From contig NZ_JBBNAD010000004.1 in the NCBI RefSeq assembly GCF_037996765.1, positions 124,001-188,000 of the forward strand: a stretch of 64,000 nt of DNA. The letters are read 5' to 3'. This document shows positions 42,521 through 51,341 of the stretch, one piece after another. The translations under genes were made by a program, and so were the position numbers. The notes under the pieces are model-generated. The model was not told where the DNA came from. It saw nothing but the letters and a program-made list of their open reading frames with translations, and did not search any database. Each line of letters starts with the position of its first letter. Within the stretch, counting starts at the first letter, position 1. Source of the stretch: Bdellovibrio sp. GT3 (GTDB taxonomy: Bacteria > Bdellovibrionota > Bdellovibrionia > Bdellovibrionales > Bdellovibrionaceae).

Positions 42521-43336
42521 ATGGCTGGTGATTTTCCTTACCTACATGGTTTTAGTAAAGAAGAACAGGATCGGTTGCGCAAGCAGGCGCGCTTCGGTGA
42601 ATTTACTGTTTACCAGAACATCAATCTTGGCAACGTGAAAAATCTTTTGGAAGTCGGTTGCGGTGTTGGGGCGCAAAGTGAAATCATTCTGCGCCGATTT
42701 CCTGATCTGCATCTGACCGGAATTGATTTAAGCACCAACCAATTAAGTTCCGCCCGGCATCGGCTGGCGGCATTGCCGGGATTTGGCGGACGATTTGAAA
42801 TGAAACAGATGGATGCGACCAATATGGAGTTTGGTGCCAACTCTTTTGATGGAGCATTTCTATGCTGGATTCTGGAACACGTTCCAGATCCGATTCGCAC
42901 TCTTTCAGAGGTGCGCCGGGTTTTGCGCCCGGGATCTCCCATTTATATAACAGAAGTTATGAACTCGTCGTTCTTTCTGGATCCCTATTCTCCGAATGTC
43001 TGGAAGTACTGGATGGCTTTTAACGAATACCAATTGAAACAAAAGGGTGATCCCTTTGTGGGAGCCAAACTGGGTAACTTCCTGATGCAACTGGGTTATC
43101 ACGATATTCAAACAGAAGTGAAGACCTGGTTCCTGGATAGTCGCCAACCTCAGGCCCGCAAGGATTGTGTCGAGTACTGGACTGAGCTACTATTAAGTGC
43201 AAGTGACCAGTTGGTGAAGGCCCATTGCGTTTCCAAAGAAGTCGTCGAAGGCATGACTCTGGAAATGGCGACTGTGGCGAATGATCCCAATGCGGTCTTT
43301 TACTATAGCTTTGTGCAGGCTCACGCGCGCACTTGA
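42521..43336 (+). CDS. Class I SAM-dependent methyltransferase
   Basis: A 271-residue methyltransferase with the Rossmann SAM-binding order: motif I LLEVGCGVGAQSE (about 44-56), acidic LTGIDLSTNQL, motif DATNMEFGANSFDGAFLCWILEHVPDP and the RRVLRPGSPIYITE strand. This is the UbiE/COQ5-like Methyltransf_11 type; the acceptor (small molecule, lipid or polyketide) cannot be told. It is followed after 15 bases by the ankyrin gene. Confidence 0.88.
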   Translation: MAGDFPYLHGFSKEEQDRLRKQARFGEFTVYQNINLGNVKNLLEVGCGVGAQSEIILRRFPDLHLTGIDLSTNQLSSARHRLAALPGFGGRFEMKQMDATNMEFGANSFDGAFLCWILEHVPDPIRTLSEVRRVLRPGSPIYITEVMNSSFFLDPYSPNVWKYWMAFNEYQLKQKGDPFVGAKLGNFLMQLGYHDIQTEVKTWFLDSRQPQARKDCVEYWTELLLSASDQLVKAHCVSKEVVEGMTLEMATVANDPNAVFYYSFVQAHART

Positions 43337-43351
43337 AATCAAAGGACGTGA

Positions 43352-43690
43352 ATGTCGGCAGGTGATTGGAAAGAAATGTACGGCGCAGCTGTCGCTGGGA
43401 ATCTGGAGCTGGTTCGCTATCACATTAAAAATGGTGTGAATCCCAACTATCAGCATCCTGAAATTATGTCGACGGCACTGGTGGCCAGTATTATTGCCAA
43501 TCACATGGAGATTGCTTTATTCCTGCTGGAAAACGGCGCCGATCCAGCTCTGCTTTCAGAATTTGATAACATGACACCGATGCAGGCCGCAAAGTTGTTC
43601 AAACGGTCTGAGATGATTCGCATCCTGTCGAATATGATTTCCCCGCCAACTTTGATGGAGCGAATCCGCTCCATATTCAAAGCTCGTTAA
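43352..43690 (+). CDS. Ankyrin-repeat protein
   Basis: A 112-residue protein made of about three ankyrin repeats (AAVAGNLELVRYHIKNGVNPN, then ALVASIIANHMEIALFLLENGADP, then MTPMQAAKLFKRSEMIRIL), with no signal peptide. Ankyrin repeats mediate protein-protein contacts. Good ribosome site (AAAGGA). Its close position after the methyltransferase suggests co-transcription. It overlaps the convergent corA gene by 4 bases. Confidence 0.85.
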   Translation: MSAGDWKEMYGAAVAGNLELVRYHIKNGVNPNYQHPEIMSTALVASIIANHMEIALFLLENGADPALLSEFDNMTPMQAAKLFKRSEMIRILSNMISPPTLMERIRSIFKAR

Positions 43691-44613
43691 AAATCCTCTT
43701 TGGAAAGCCAGCCTTTGCGCCACACCCAGGTCAGAATTCCCAAAGCGATCACAACCATTATTCCCAAGACCACATAGTAGCCATTGTGGTGATCAAGCTC
43801 CGGCATGTATTTGAAGTTCATGCCATACAATCCCGCCAGGAAATTCAGCGGCAGGAAGAAGATCGAAACCACCGTCAGAATGCGCATGATCTCGTTGGTT
43901 TTGAAAGAGGCTTCATTGGTTTTCTGTGACATCAAGGCCAGATGCAAATTCAGAAGACCGTTGATTTCCTCGACAATGTTGTCGCAGTCAAAAATTAAAA
44001 TGGAGAGCGGATCGCGCAGATAATCATAGTTGAGCTTTGTGATTTTCTCGTGCTGTTGCAGATTGGTCAGCACGGCGTCAGTGAACTTGAAGATCTTTTT
44101 AAATCCAGAAGCGCGGCGCTTGACCAGATAACCTTCACGCAAAATGTGCTTTCTTTTCAGTGCATAAATGCGTTCTTCAATGGTGTCCATCTTGTTGATC
44201 AGCTCCTCCTGAGGAGCTTCAAAACTTTCCATCGTTTTTAAAAAAAGACGTCCCAACAGCTGGGCCATGCTCAGTTGTTCGAAATTCACTTTTTCTTTTT
44301 TGTCGTCGATGCAGGGCAGGGGTTTGCGGTGCAAAGTCAGCACGAATTTCTTGCCAACATAAACGACCAGCTTGGTTGATAATTCCTGAATGGTCCCCGC
44401 AGTGGGTTCTGCCTGACTATCAAAGTGTCGCAAGGTCACCACTGCGATATGATCAAGATACTCCACTCGCGGAAGATGCTCTGGATCCATGCAGGTGACC
44501 AAATTCTGAAACGGAATTTCAAACTCCTCCGCCAGATCGACGAAGGTTTCCTTGTTGGGGTCTTCGATATCAATCCACTTAAACTCTTGCCATTGATGTT
44601 CAAATCGTTTCAT
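43687..44613 (-). CDS. corA: CorA-family magnesium/cobalt channel
   Basis: A 308-residue pentameric divalent-cation channel. The long cytoplasmic domain with helical stalk is followed by two C-terminal transmembrane helices; the universal pore motif is in LYGMNFKYMPEL, with the first helix in VSIFFLPLNFLAGL and the second in YYVVLGIMVVIALGILTWV. The basic C-terminal end (WRKGWLSKEDF) is typical. It is transcribed divergently from the hydrolase with only 9 bases between the two start codons. Confidence 0.94.
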   Translation of the reverse strand: MKRFEHQWQEFKWIDIEDPNKETFVDLAEEFEIPFQNLVTCMDPEHLPRVEYLDHIAVVTLRHFDSQAEPTAGTIQELSTKLVVYVGKKFVLTLHRKPLPCIDDKKEKVNFEQLSMAQLLGRLFLKTMESFEAPQEELINKMDTIEERIYALKRKHILREGYLVKRRASGFKKIFKFTDAVLTNLQQHEKITKLNYDYLRDPLSILIFDCDNIVEEINGLLNLHLALMSQKTNEASFKTNEIMRILTVVSIFFLPLNFLAGLYGMNFKYMPELDHHNGYYVVLGIMVVIALGILTWVWRKGWLSKEDF

Positions 44614-44622
44614 GATTCCAGT

Positions 44623-45459
44623 ATGGCGAAGTTGCAGTCTCTGTGCTTTAAAATTCTAAGCTTCAGCGCGTTGTTGTTCTCTCTGACTGCATGCCAATCT
44701 GTTTTTTATCATCCTACTGACATCAAATATTACGATCCTGCACGACTGAATTTATCTTACGAGGACGTGCGTTTTAAAACCGCCTCAGGGAATGAAATTC
44801 ACGCTTGGTATTTTGCGACTCCGCAAAAACAAAGCAAAGGCACGGTTTTGTTCTTTCATGGGAATGCTCAAAATCTAAGCTCTCACTTCATGATGCTCTA
44901 CTGGCTGCCGCAAGAGGGCTATAATTACATGATTTTTGATTACCCGGGTTATGGACAGAGCCCTGGCTCGCCCAATCCTAAAAACACGGTGGAGGCGGGG
45001 ACAGCTGCGGCCGCTTGGTTAAGGGAAAACAAGGATCAAAGGCCTTTGATCATCTATGGTCAAAGCCTTGGGGGCATCATCGCAATGCAAACAGTCATTG
45101 AGATCAAGGACCGCCAACCGGTGCGCAATGTGATCATAGATGGGAGCTTTTCCTCATATCGTAAAATGGGGAGAAGGGCTTTATCTCGATCCTGGTTGAC
45201 TTGGTGGCTTCAGCCCCTAACTTATGTGGTTCTGAGCGACTCCCAATCCCCCGAGCCCATAGAGAGAATCTCCCCGATTCCAATGCTTTTTATTCACGGC
45301 GCTAACGATCCTATAATTGAATCTGAGAGCTCAGAAGAGATGTTCGCAGCGGCGCGTGAACCCAAGCAATTCTGGCTGATTCCCGGTGGCCACCATGGGG
45401 ATCTGTTCGAGATCAATAACAGAGAACTCCGTCAAAAGTTTCTCAATTATTTGCAATAG
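44623..45459 (+). CDS. Alpha/beta-hydrolase lipoprotein
   Basis: A 278-residue alpha/beta hydrolase anchored as a lipoprotein (LFSLTAC). The nucleophile elbow is YGQSLGG (Ser), the oxyanion strand VLFFHGNAQN, the acidic residue is in HGANDPI and the catalytic His in GGHHGDL. It resembles the BEM46/YfhR-like serine hydrolase group. The ATG at 44623 gives a proper lipoprotein signal peptide. Substrate unknown; likely an esterase or peptidase at the membrane surface. Confidence 0.85.
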   Translation: MAKLQSLCFKILSFSALLFSLTACQSVFYHPTDIKYYDPARLNLSYEDVRFKTASGNEIHAWYFATPQKQSKGTVLFFHGNAQNLSSHFMMLYWLPQEGYNYMIFDYPGYGQSPGSPNPKNTVEAGTAAAAWLRENKDQRPLIIYGQSLGGIIAMQTVIEIKDRQPVRNVIIDGSFSSYRKMGRRALSRSWLTWWLQPLTYVVLSDSQSPEPIERISPIPMLFIHGANDPIIESESSEEMFAAAREPKQFWLIPGGHHGDLFEINNRELRQKFLNYLQ

Positions 45460-45617
45460 TAATTTTAGGTTTGATTCTTTTTACCAACCTGACTAGAAAC
45501 TCCTACAAACTCGCAACCTTGAGATTCAATACAGAGGCCTAAACGATGGCACCGAGTATGCACACATGGGGAAGTGCACGAATCTTTCCGGGGTTGTGAA
45601 ATCCAAAAGGAGTTCCT

Positions 45618-47795
45618 ATGAAGTGGGGTAAGATAGGTTTAGCAGTGATCACTGCGATTCAATGTCAGGGCGCTTTCGCAGCACCTGCGAGCTTTAATCC
45701 GAGCCTGTTTCCAATCGATATCGCAACATCTTCTACGACTTCTGTGGATGAATTGTTTCCAACTCAGCCTCGTATTGGTGGTCAACAAGGTGTCGTTCCA
45801 CCTCCAATTACAATCAATCCAGTTACTGGCCAACCAGGTTCTGGTCTTCCAAATGTACCAGCTCAACCAACTCAGCCGGGTCAAAACCCAGCTAATCCGG
45901 GTCTTGGGGTAGGTCTTCCAGTTATCGTTAAAGATGCAACTGGGGTACCTGAAGCATTCAAATGTAACTTGTTTACTAACTCCGACAGCCAAGGTTACGC
46001 AGAAATCCTTTCTGCAGTGAACTCTTTGAACGCAGCAGTGAGCTCTCCTTCCTGCGCGGGCAACCAAGTCAACCAACAAGCTGTGGTTGATAATAATAAA
46101 AAAATCTCAGATGCGATCGCCAAGATCCAGCCGTTCTTGAACTCAACTGAAGAAATCCCTAAGGAAAAAGTTCCTGAAATCGTGGCGAACGTGGACATTG
46201 CGATTCGTGCAGCAAGCACATTGGCAGCGTCTTTCTCCAGCACGGATTTGATGAACAAATCCTGCCGTGAGCAAATGAACGGTGGTCAAATTGCTTTGGC
46301 AATCAATGACATGATCAACGGTTTGACTCCGTACGCTTTGATGGCAGCATCAATGACTGGCGGTACAGCAGCAATCCCATTCATCGTGGGTGGTCAGGTT
46401 TTGACCAGCGCTATCGGCAGCATGGAAAAAATCGTGAACGAAAACTCCACGAAGATCCAAGACCCATTGGTTCGCCGTGCAGTTTTGGAAAACACATGCC
46501 AATACATCCGTCTTGAGCAAAAATACCGTTTCTTGACTAAAAACCGTGACGAGCAAATCGCTAAAATCTCCAAAGAGATGACTGTTGCACGTAACTACTC
46601 CATGAAGCTTTCCGGTGTTTCCAAGAACACCAACTCTTTGATGGTTCGTAAGAACGCTCTTAGCCAGGCTTCTTTGGAATTGAATACGACTTTGACTGCA
46701 GCTTCTGCACAATCCGAGTTGGACAAAGTTTTCGTACAAAGCACGACTGCTGATGCAATGATCTGTGAGTTGGGTGTTAACCTTGCTGCTACAGCTCAAG
46801 ACAGCACTTCTTACGTTTCTCAACTTTTGAGCAGCGTAAACTACTCTTTGACAGCGACTGGCTACAAAGCGACTCCGATCACGAACACATTGAAAAGCTC
46901 CGGCGCACTTTATGTTCAAACTTTGCAAAAAGTTGCAGCTCGCGCAAATCCAGCGACTTGTGCAGCAACGACGAAGTACTTGCTTGAGGCTATGGACAAA
47001 TCCGCAATCGCAGCTCGTGATATCATGAAGCAAGCGCAAAAAGATTTGGATACAGAGCTAAGAAAATCTCCAGAGTACAACCAAATCCAGGCTCGTCTTA
47101 CGGTTTTGGCTGAAAAACAAGCTCAAGCAGCTCGTATCACAAACTCTTTGGATAACTTGAGAAAATACGCGAACTCTTTCAGCCAGTCTGAAATCGACGC
47201 TGAAATGGCTCGTTTGAGAAGAGGTCTGTTCGAGACTCGTACTTTGGGTATCAACTCTCCGGTAATGGCTTGGTTTGACTACACGTCTGGCTTGCACAGA
47301 GCGTCTGTTTCCAAGTTCAAAGCTGGTTTGGCTTCTTTGCAAGAGCGTGCATTCCGCATGACTGAAGCAGGGCAGTTCATCCAAACTTATCAAGGTCCAA
47401 AATTGAATCCAAAAATCATGGCTCGTGACCGTGCAGCGGCTAACAACCTTGAGACATTGGTTCCATCCTTGTTGGTTAAAAACACTCAACTTTACGCTGA
47501 CACTTGCCGTGAAACGCAAGACGTATGGAACCGTTGGGTTTCTGCAGTAGACCACTTGGCAGCCATCGAATCTTTCTGCCAAATGATCAACAACTACGTA
47601 TACGACAACCGTTCTGAAGATCAGGACATGGTTCAAATGTGCCGTGGTATGCAAGCCGCTCGTGGCGTTGGTGCTTACCAATCCACTTTGGGTCGCATGA
47701 AATCAGACTTGGTGAACCAGTACACAAACAACTGGGCAATTTTGATCAAGAAAAGAATCGATGCTCTTGGCTGCGAAGCTGTGACAGCGTTCTAA
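45618..47795 (+). CDS. Large secreted Cys-containing protein of unknown function
   Basis: A 725-residue exported protein: signal peptide (ITAIQCQGAFA), a Pro/Gly/Gln/Asn-rich linker (about residues 50-105), then a long mostly helical body with about ten spaced Cys residues (FKCNLF, PSCAG, KSCREQ, ENTCQY, MICELG, ATCAAT, DTCRET, SFCQM, MCRGM, LGCEAV), suggesting disulfides. Codon use is strongly biased towards a few codons, a sign of high expression. Strong ribosome site AAAAGGAG, a TTGATT/TAGAAA promoter candidate at 45471-45499, and a strong terminator. No family recognised. Confidence 0.85.
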   Translation: MKWGKIGLAVITAIQCQGAFAAPASFNPSLFPIDIATSSTTSVDELFPTQPRIGGQQGVVPPPITINPVTGQPGSGLPNVPAQPTQPGQNPANPGLGVGLPVIVKDATGVPEAFKCNLFTNSDSQGYAEILSAVNSLNAAVSSPSCAGNQVNQQAVVDNNKKISDAIAKIQPFLNSTEEIPKEKVPEIVANVDIAIRAASTLAASFSSTDLMNKSCREQMNGGQIALAINDMINGLTPYALMAASMTGGTAAIPFIVGGQVLTSAIGSMEKIVNENSTKIQDPLVRRAVLENTCQYIRLEQKYRFLTKNRDEQIAKISKEMTVARNYSMKLSGVSKNTNSLMVRKNALSQASLELNTTLTAASAQSELDKVFVQSTTADAMICELGVNLAATAQDSTSYVSQLLSSVNYSLTATGYKATPITNTLKSSGALYVQTLQKVAARANPATCAATTKYLLEAMDKSAIAARDIMKQAQKDLDTELRKSPEYNQIQARLTVLAEKQAQAARITNSLDNLRKYANSFSQSEIDAEMARLRRGLFETRTLGINSPVMAWFDYTSGLHRASVSKFKAGLASLQERAFRMTEAGQFIQTYQGPKLNPKIMARDRAAANNLETLVPSLLVKNTQLYADTCRETQDVWNRWVSAVDHLAAIESFCQMINNYVYDNRSEDQDMVQMCRGMQAARGVGAYQSTLGRMKSDLVNQYTNNWAILIKKRIDALGCEAVTAF

Positions 47796-47819
47796 TCTGA
47801 ACTGAAATCAAAAATTCAA

Positions 47820-47854
47820 AAGACCGATCCCCCAAAGGATCGGTCTTTTTTTTT
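47820..47854 (+). terminator. Rho-independent terminator
   Basis: AAGACCGATCC pairs with GGATCGGTCTT around CCCAAA, followed by nine T residues. It follows the large secreted-protein gene. Confidence 0.95.
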
Positions 47855-47876
47855 GTCTGAAATTCCGCGAATTTGG

Positions 47877-47916
47877 TCCCCTGTATAACTTTTGGACAGG
47901 GGAGATTGTCTATATT
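47877..47916 (+). promoter_or_regulatory. Inverted repeat overlapping the promoter of the MepA-like gene
   Basis: TCCCCTGT (47877-47884) and ACAGGGGA (47896-47903) form a perfect 8-bp inverted repeat with an 11-base spacer. A -10-like TATATT (47911-47916) follows, 25 bases before the ATG. The repeat covers the -35 position and could be an operator. Confidence 0.4.
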
Positions 47917-47941
47917 CCAGTAGGGCGTCTTTTGGTGGAGC

Positions 47942-49549
47942 ATGGTTCGTGCACCTACAAGTTCAGCTATGGGAAGATTACTGTCATCTCTACTTATTTT
48001 AGGTTTAATAGTTTCAGGGTGTGCCCCTCGCGGCAACAATATGCCTTCCTTGGTTCAGGATACGGCAAAAGCCCCTGAGACTCCGCAAGTTCGTCAGGCC
48101 GGCGCTTATGAAGTAATCGAAGGCTCTACACAGCTTCAAGGGATGGAAGTTAAGTTTGATAAGACCAATGCAAGAGTGACTTTGCAGGGACAAATGCAGT
48201 TGAAAACCCTGGATTCCCATCAAACGATTCCTCTCAACGTTGAATTGCAAGGTACGGCCGACGACAATGGCTTCGCGATCCTTAAGCCCGTAGGCTCTGT
48301 GGGTGTGGCAGATCTGCAATTGGCAGCCAAGGCCACGTGTTTGGGAGTGGGCAGTGATTGCTCCAGTAATTTCATTGATATCTATATCGCTTACGAAGAC
48401 CGAATTTATCACCACCAGGTTGAATCCATAGAAGACACATTGGAAATGCCAGAGGCTCCTCAGGAACCGGCACAACCGACTGTGGGCGAGCAAGGTGATT
48501 CCCATGGGGATGATAACTTTGCCGATGAAGACGGCGAAGAGGGCGAAGAAGACGGCCACGACGAGATGGTGCCACCTGAAGGTATGGGTCAGTACGTGGG
48601 TGACGTTGAAAATGATATCGAAAAAGTCCTGGATGTAAAACCTAAGGCGAAGGAAGAAACTCCTAAGAAGGAAGAACCGAAGAAATCGGAAGAGCCTAAA
48701 AAGGAATCCCCTAAGCAGGAGCCACCTAAAAAAGAGGAACCAAAAAAAGTGCCTCCTAAAAAGGAAACTCCAAAGAAGGATCCTCCAAAAAAAGAGGAGC
48801 CTAAGAAATCAGAACCGAAAAAGTCTGAACCAAAAAAAGATGACAAACAGGACGATAAAAAGTCCGAAGTCGCAGAACTTCCAAAAGCTTCCACACCGCC
48901 GCAATTCAATTTGTTGGCGAAGATGGATCAGGCAGTGGGTCCTGTAAGTGCGGGCCATTTGGAAAATGCGACAGATATTTTGAGTTACCAAAAAGCATAT
49001 CCAGAGACGAACTTGAATATTCTGCGTCCTACGCGCATGACTCACTTCGGTACTGTCGAACTGGCTTACCTGGTTGCGAGAATGGGCAAGTACACTCGTG
49101 CCATCGCGCCAAGCCACAGTCTGCGTCTGGGAGATCTATCCAAAAAGAATGGTGGTACGCTGGGCAGTCATAAATCCCACAAGACGGGATTGGATGCTGA
49201 CATTGCTTACTATTTCAAAGCGGATAAAAACATGGCGGGCTTCTCTTCTGCATTGAAAGGTGGAAAACCCATCGGTGAATGGATGGTTTCACAACAATGG
49301 AAATTGTTTAAGTACGCGGTGAGCTCCAAGTTCGTGGACCGCATCTTTATCCATCCAACATTGAAAAAGTCCATGTGTACTCACGCCCGCAGCCAAGGTG
49401 ATTTTGACACTGAGGCGGGTAAAGAGGTCCTGCGTCGTCTGGTCTCTGAGGTAAATCACTATAATCACTTCCACTTGCGCATCAAGTGTTCAAAAAGTCA
49501 GGTGCGCTGTCGCCAAATGGCAGATCCGGCTCCAGGTACAGGCTGCTAG
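47942..49549 (+). CDS. MepA-like murein endopeptidase lipoprotein with Pro/Lys linker
   Basis: A 535-residue lipoprotein (GLIVSGC). An N-terminal beta-rich domain (about 30-165) is followed by an acidic stretch (ADEDGEEGEEDGHDE) and about 90 residues of PKKEEPKK-type repeats. The C-terminal 200 residues form a MepA/M74 penicillin-insensitive murein endopeptidase-like domain: GSHKSHKTGLDADI supplies His/His/Asp zinc ligands and VNHYNHFHLRI the C-terminal His residues. E. coli MepA is about 270 residues and lacks the linker. Such enzymes cut D-Ala-diaminopimelate cross-links. GTGGAG precedes the ATG at 47942. Confidence 0.85.
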   Translation: MVRAPTSSAMGRLLSSLLILGLIVSGCAPRGNNMPSLVQDTAKAPETPQVRQAGAYEVIEGSTQLQGMEVKFDKTNARVTLQGQMQLKTLDSHQTIPLNVELQGTADDNGFAILKPVGSVGVADLQLAAKATCLGVGSDCSSNFIDIYIAYEDRIYHHQVESIEDTLEMPEAPQEPAQPTVGEQGDSHGDDNFADEDGEEGEEDGHDEMVPPEGMGQYVGDVENDIEKVLDVKPKAKEETPKKEEPKKSEEPKKESPKQEPPKKEEPKKVPPKKETPKKDPPKKEEPKKSEPKKSEPKKDDKQDDKKSEVAELPKASTPPQFNLLAKMDQAVGPVSAGHLENATDILSYQKAYPETNLNILRPTRMTHFGTVELAYLVARMGKYTRAIAPSHSLRLGDLSKKNGGTLGSHKSHKTGLDADIAYYFKADKNMAGFSSALKGGKPIGEWMVSQQWKLFKYAVSSKFVDRIFIHPTLKKSMCTHARSQGDFDTEAGKEVLRRLVSEVNHYNHFHLRIKCSKSQVRCRQMADPAPGTGC

Positions 49550-49587
49550 GACTTGCCAACGAGTGCCATTATTGATGAAATATCAGG

Positions 49588-50664
49588 ATGGCAGACTGGC
49601 GTGAATTAAGCGAAATGAATGGCGATGTGGTGTTTTTTCGATATGTCTCTGAGGGCATGGAGAAATCTCACGACGAAGTCTTTTTGTGGGATTTGGATAA
49701 AACCTATCTTGATACAACCATCGATTCACTTTCAGGTTTGCTGACGACAGTTCTGGAACGCGCCCTGAACAAAAAAAACGTTCCAGGGACAAATACACTT
49801 TTGCAGACGCTGTCAGAGTACCGCAAGGCCCAGAAGGGCTATATGTACTTTCCGATTTATTTCATCACAGCATCACCGCCGCAGATGGAAGAAAGAATCT
49901 CTGAAAAATTCGCACTGGATAACATCAGACCGTTTGGTTGTTTTTATAAAGACAATCTTGCGAATCTTCGTCCCGGCAGATTTTGGCGGCTGACCAAGCA
50001 AGTGGGTTTCAAGCTGCAGGCCCTTATGCAACTGCGCACACGTCTGGCGGAAAATGTTCGTCAGATTTGCTGGGGGGATGACAGTGAAACCGACGCGATT
50101 ATTTATAATCTGTATTCAGATATTTGTTCGCGCCGTCTGGGGCCTCATGATATCCGCACGACACTTGAAAAGTTGAACGTCACGGGTGAGCAGGTCGACA
50201 CGATCCTGGAGCTACAGGCGCAGATTCCTGAAAATGATCCGGTGGAAAAGATCTACATCAATCTTGCGACTGACACCGATCCCGATTACTACCTGAAATT
50301 TGGTCGCCGAACTTTGGCGACCTATAACACCTTTCAAGTCGCCATCGACATGTTCCAGGATGGACGCCTAAGTCTTGAAGGTGTTTATGCGGTTATTCAG
50401 GATATGATCTATAACTACAGCTATACTCCTGAAGAGTTGATGAAAAGCTTTGACGAGTTCATCCGTCGTGGAGTGATCGGGCAGGCGGCCTACGAAGCCG
50501 CACGCGCCTTCTTTATCGAAAAAGGTTTGTTGTATCCGTCTTATCAACCCACAGTGGCTCCCTTAAAAGAGAAAACCGTGGTCGAAGGCCGCGTCTATGA
50601 GATGGAAGGTCTGCATGAACCGTGGATTCCTGATCGCATCGATTATCTGCACGACTATCGCTAG
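49588..50664 (+). CDS. HAD-like phosphatase, APP1/DUF2183-like
   Basis: A 358-residue cytoplasmic protein. The first HAD motif is FLWDLDKTYLDT (about 32-43, two Asp), the Thr motif is IYFITASPPQ, and the acidic motif is CWGDDSETDA (about 165-175), an order resembling APP1 phosphatidate-phosphatase catalytic domains (DUF2183). The C-terminal half is helical with no clear match. The ATG at 49588 lacks a strong ribosome site and an ATG at 49615 is possible. It is followed nine bases later by the TPR gene. Substrate unknown. Confidence 0.7.
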   Translation: MADWRELSEMNGDVVFFRYVSEGMEKSHDEVFLWDLDKTYLDTTIDSLSGLLTTVLERALNKKNVPGTNTLLQTLSEYRKAQKGYMYFPIYFITASPPQMEERISEKFALDNIRPFGCFYKDNLANLRPGRFWRLTKQVGFKLQALMQLRTRLAENVRQICWGDDSETDAIIYNLYSDICSRRLGPHDIRTTLEKLNVTGEQVDTILELQAQIPENDPVEKIYINLATDTDPDYYLKFGRRTLATYNTFQVAIDMFQDGRLSLEGVYAVIQDMIYNYSYTPEELMKSFDEFIRRGVIGQAAYEAARAFFIEKGLLYPSYQPTVAPLKEKTVVEGRVYEMEGLHEPWIPDRIDYLHDYR

Positions 50665-50673
50665 GATTTGAAT

Positions 50674-51222
50674 ATGGATAGCAGAACTGAAATGAAAGAA
50701 GATGAAAATCTAAGATCCATACCTGTCGATCCTGTCGGATTGCGAAAGTATGTCATCGAACTATTGGATTCTCTTTCCTCAGTAAAAAGTCATGGCAAAC
50801 GTGCGAGCATCCTGGGTGAGGCCGGCGTTCATCTAAGATGCCTGGGGGATCTGAAGGAAGCAGAGCAGGTTTTGCGCGAGGCGCTTCGCATTGTGGGTGA
50901 AGAACAGTTGGGGGCTCGTCGGGAGTTTCAGAATAAAATCCGCTTGGGCCATGTCTTGCAATATCAGGGGAAGTTCAAAGTCAGCAATGCACTGTTTGAA
51001 GAAGTTGTCGCAGCCTGCCGGGTGAACGAAGAGCTATCAAGCCTGTTGCCGTTCGCCCTTCAGCACGCCGGTAAAAACCTGTTTGACCAAAATAGATTCA
51101 GCGAAGCCCTGCCATTTTTCGCCGAAGCGATGGAGCTTAGACTGAAAAGCGATGCTCCCCAGGATCAGATCAAATCATCCGCGAGAGCAATTGAAAGAAC
51201 CAAGGCACTTCTGCAGAATTAA
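50674..51222 (+). CDS. TPR-repeat protein
   Basis: A 182-residue soluble protein with about three tetratricopeptide repeats: AGVHLRCLGDLKEAEQVLREAL, IRLGHVLQYQGKFKVSNALFEEV and AGKNLFDQNRFSEALPFFAEAM. TPRs are protein-interaction scaffolds. The ATG at 50674 has AGGA 7 bases upstream; an in-frame TTG at 50668 is less likely. Probably co-transcribed with the HAD-like gene. It is the last gene before the A/T-richer island. Confidence 0.85.
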   Translation: MDSRTEMKEDENLRSIPVDPVGLRKYVIELLDSLSSVKSHGKRASILGEAGVHLRCLGDLKEAEQVLREALRIVGEEQLGARREFQNKIRLGHVLQYQGKFKVSNALFEEVVAACRVNEELSSLLPFALQHAGKNLFDQNRFSEALPFFAEAMELRLKSDAPQDQIKSSARAIERTKALLQN

Positions 51223-51341
51223 ACTGCACCTTAGCTGAAGCGCTCCAAAGCGATCAGGCTTGAGAGGTGGATTTTTGCGAGGAGAGGTCGTTTACGTCAG
51301 GAATCTCTAAGCCTTTTTCTGTAAATACCGATGTATTTATT

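Noticed and set aside
45546-45599. 17-codon leader-peptide-like frame before the large secreted protein
   Set aside because: No run of regulatory codons and no attenuator structure next to it.
46350-47681. Long minus-strand open frames opposite the 725-residue protein
   Set aside because: Mirror of the biased codon usage of the real gene; no recognisable protein features.
48650-48850. Phase-variable repeat in the PKKEEPKK region
   Set aside because: The DNA repeats are imperfect and in multiples of three codons; no simple-sequence tract capable of frequent slippage.
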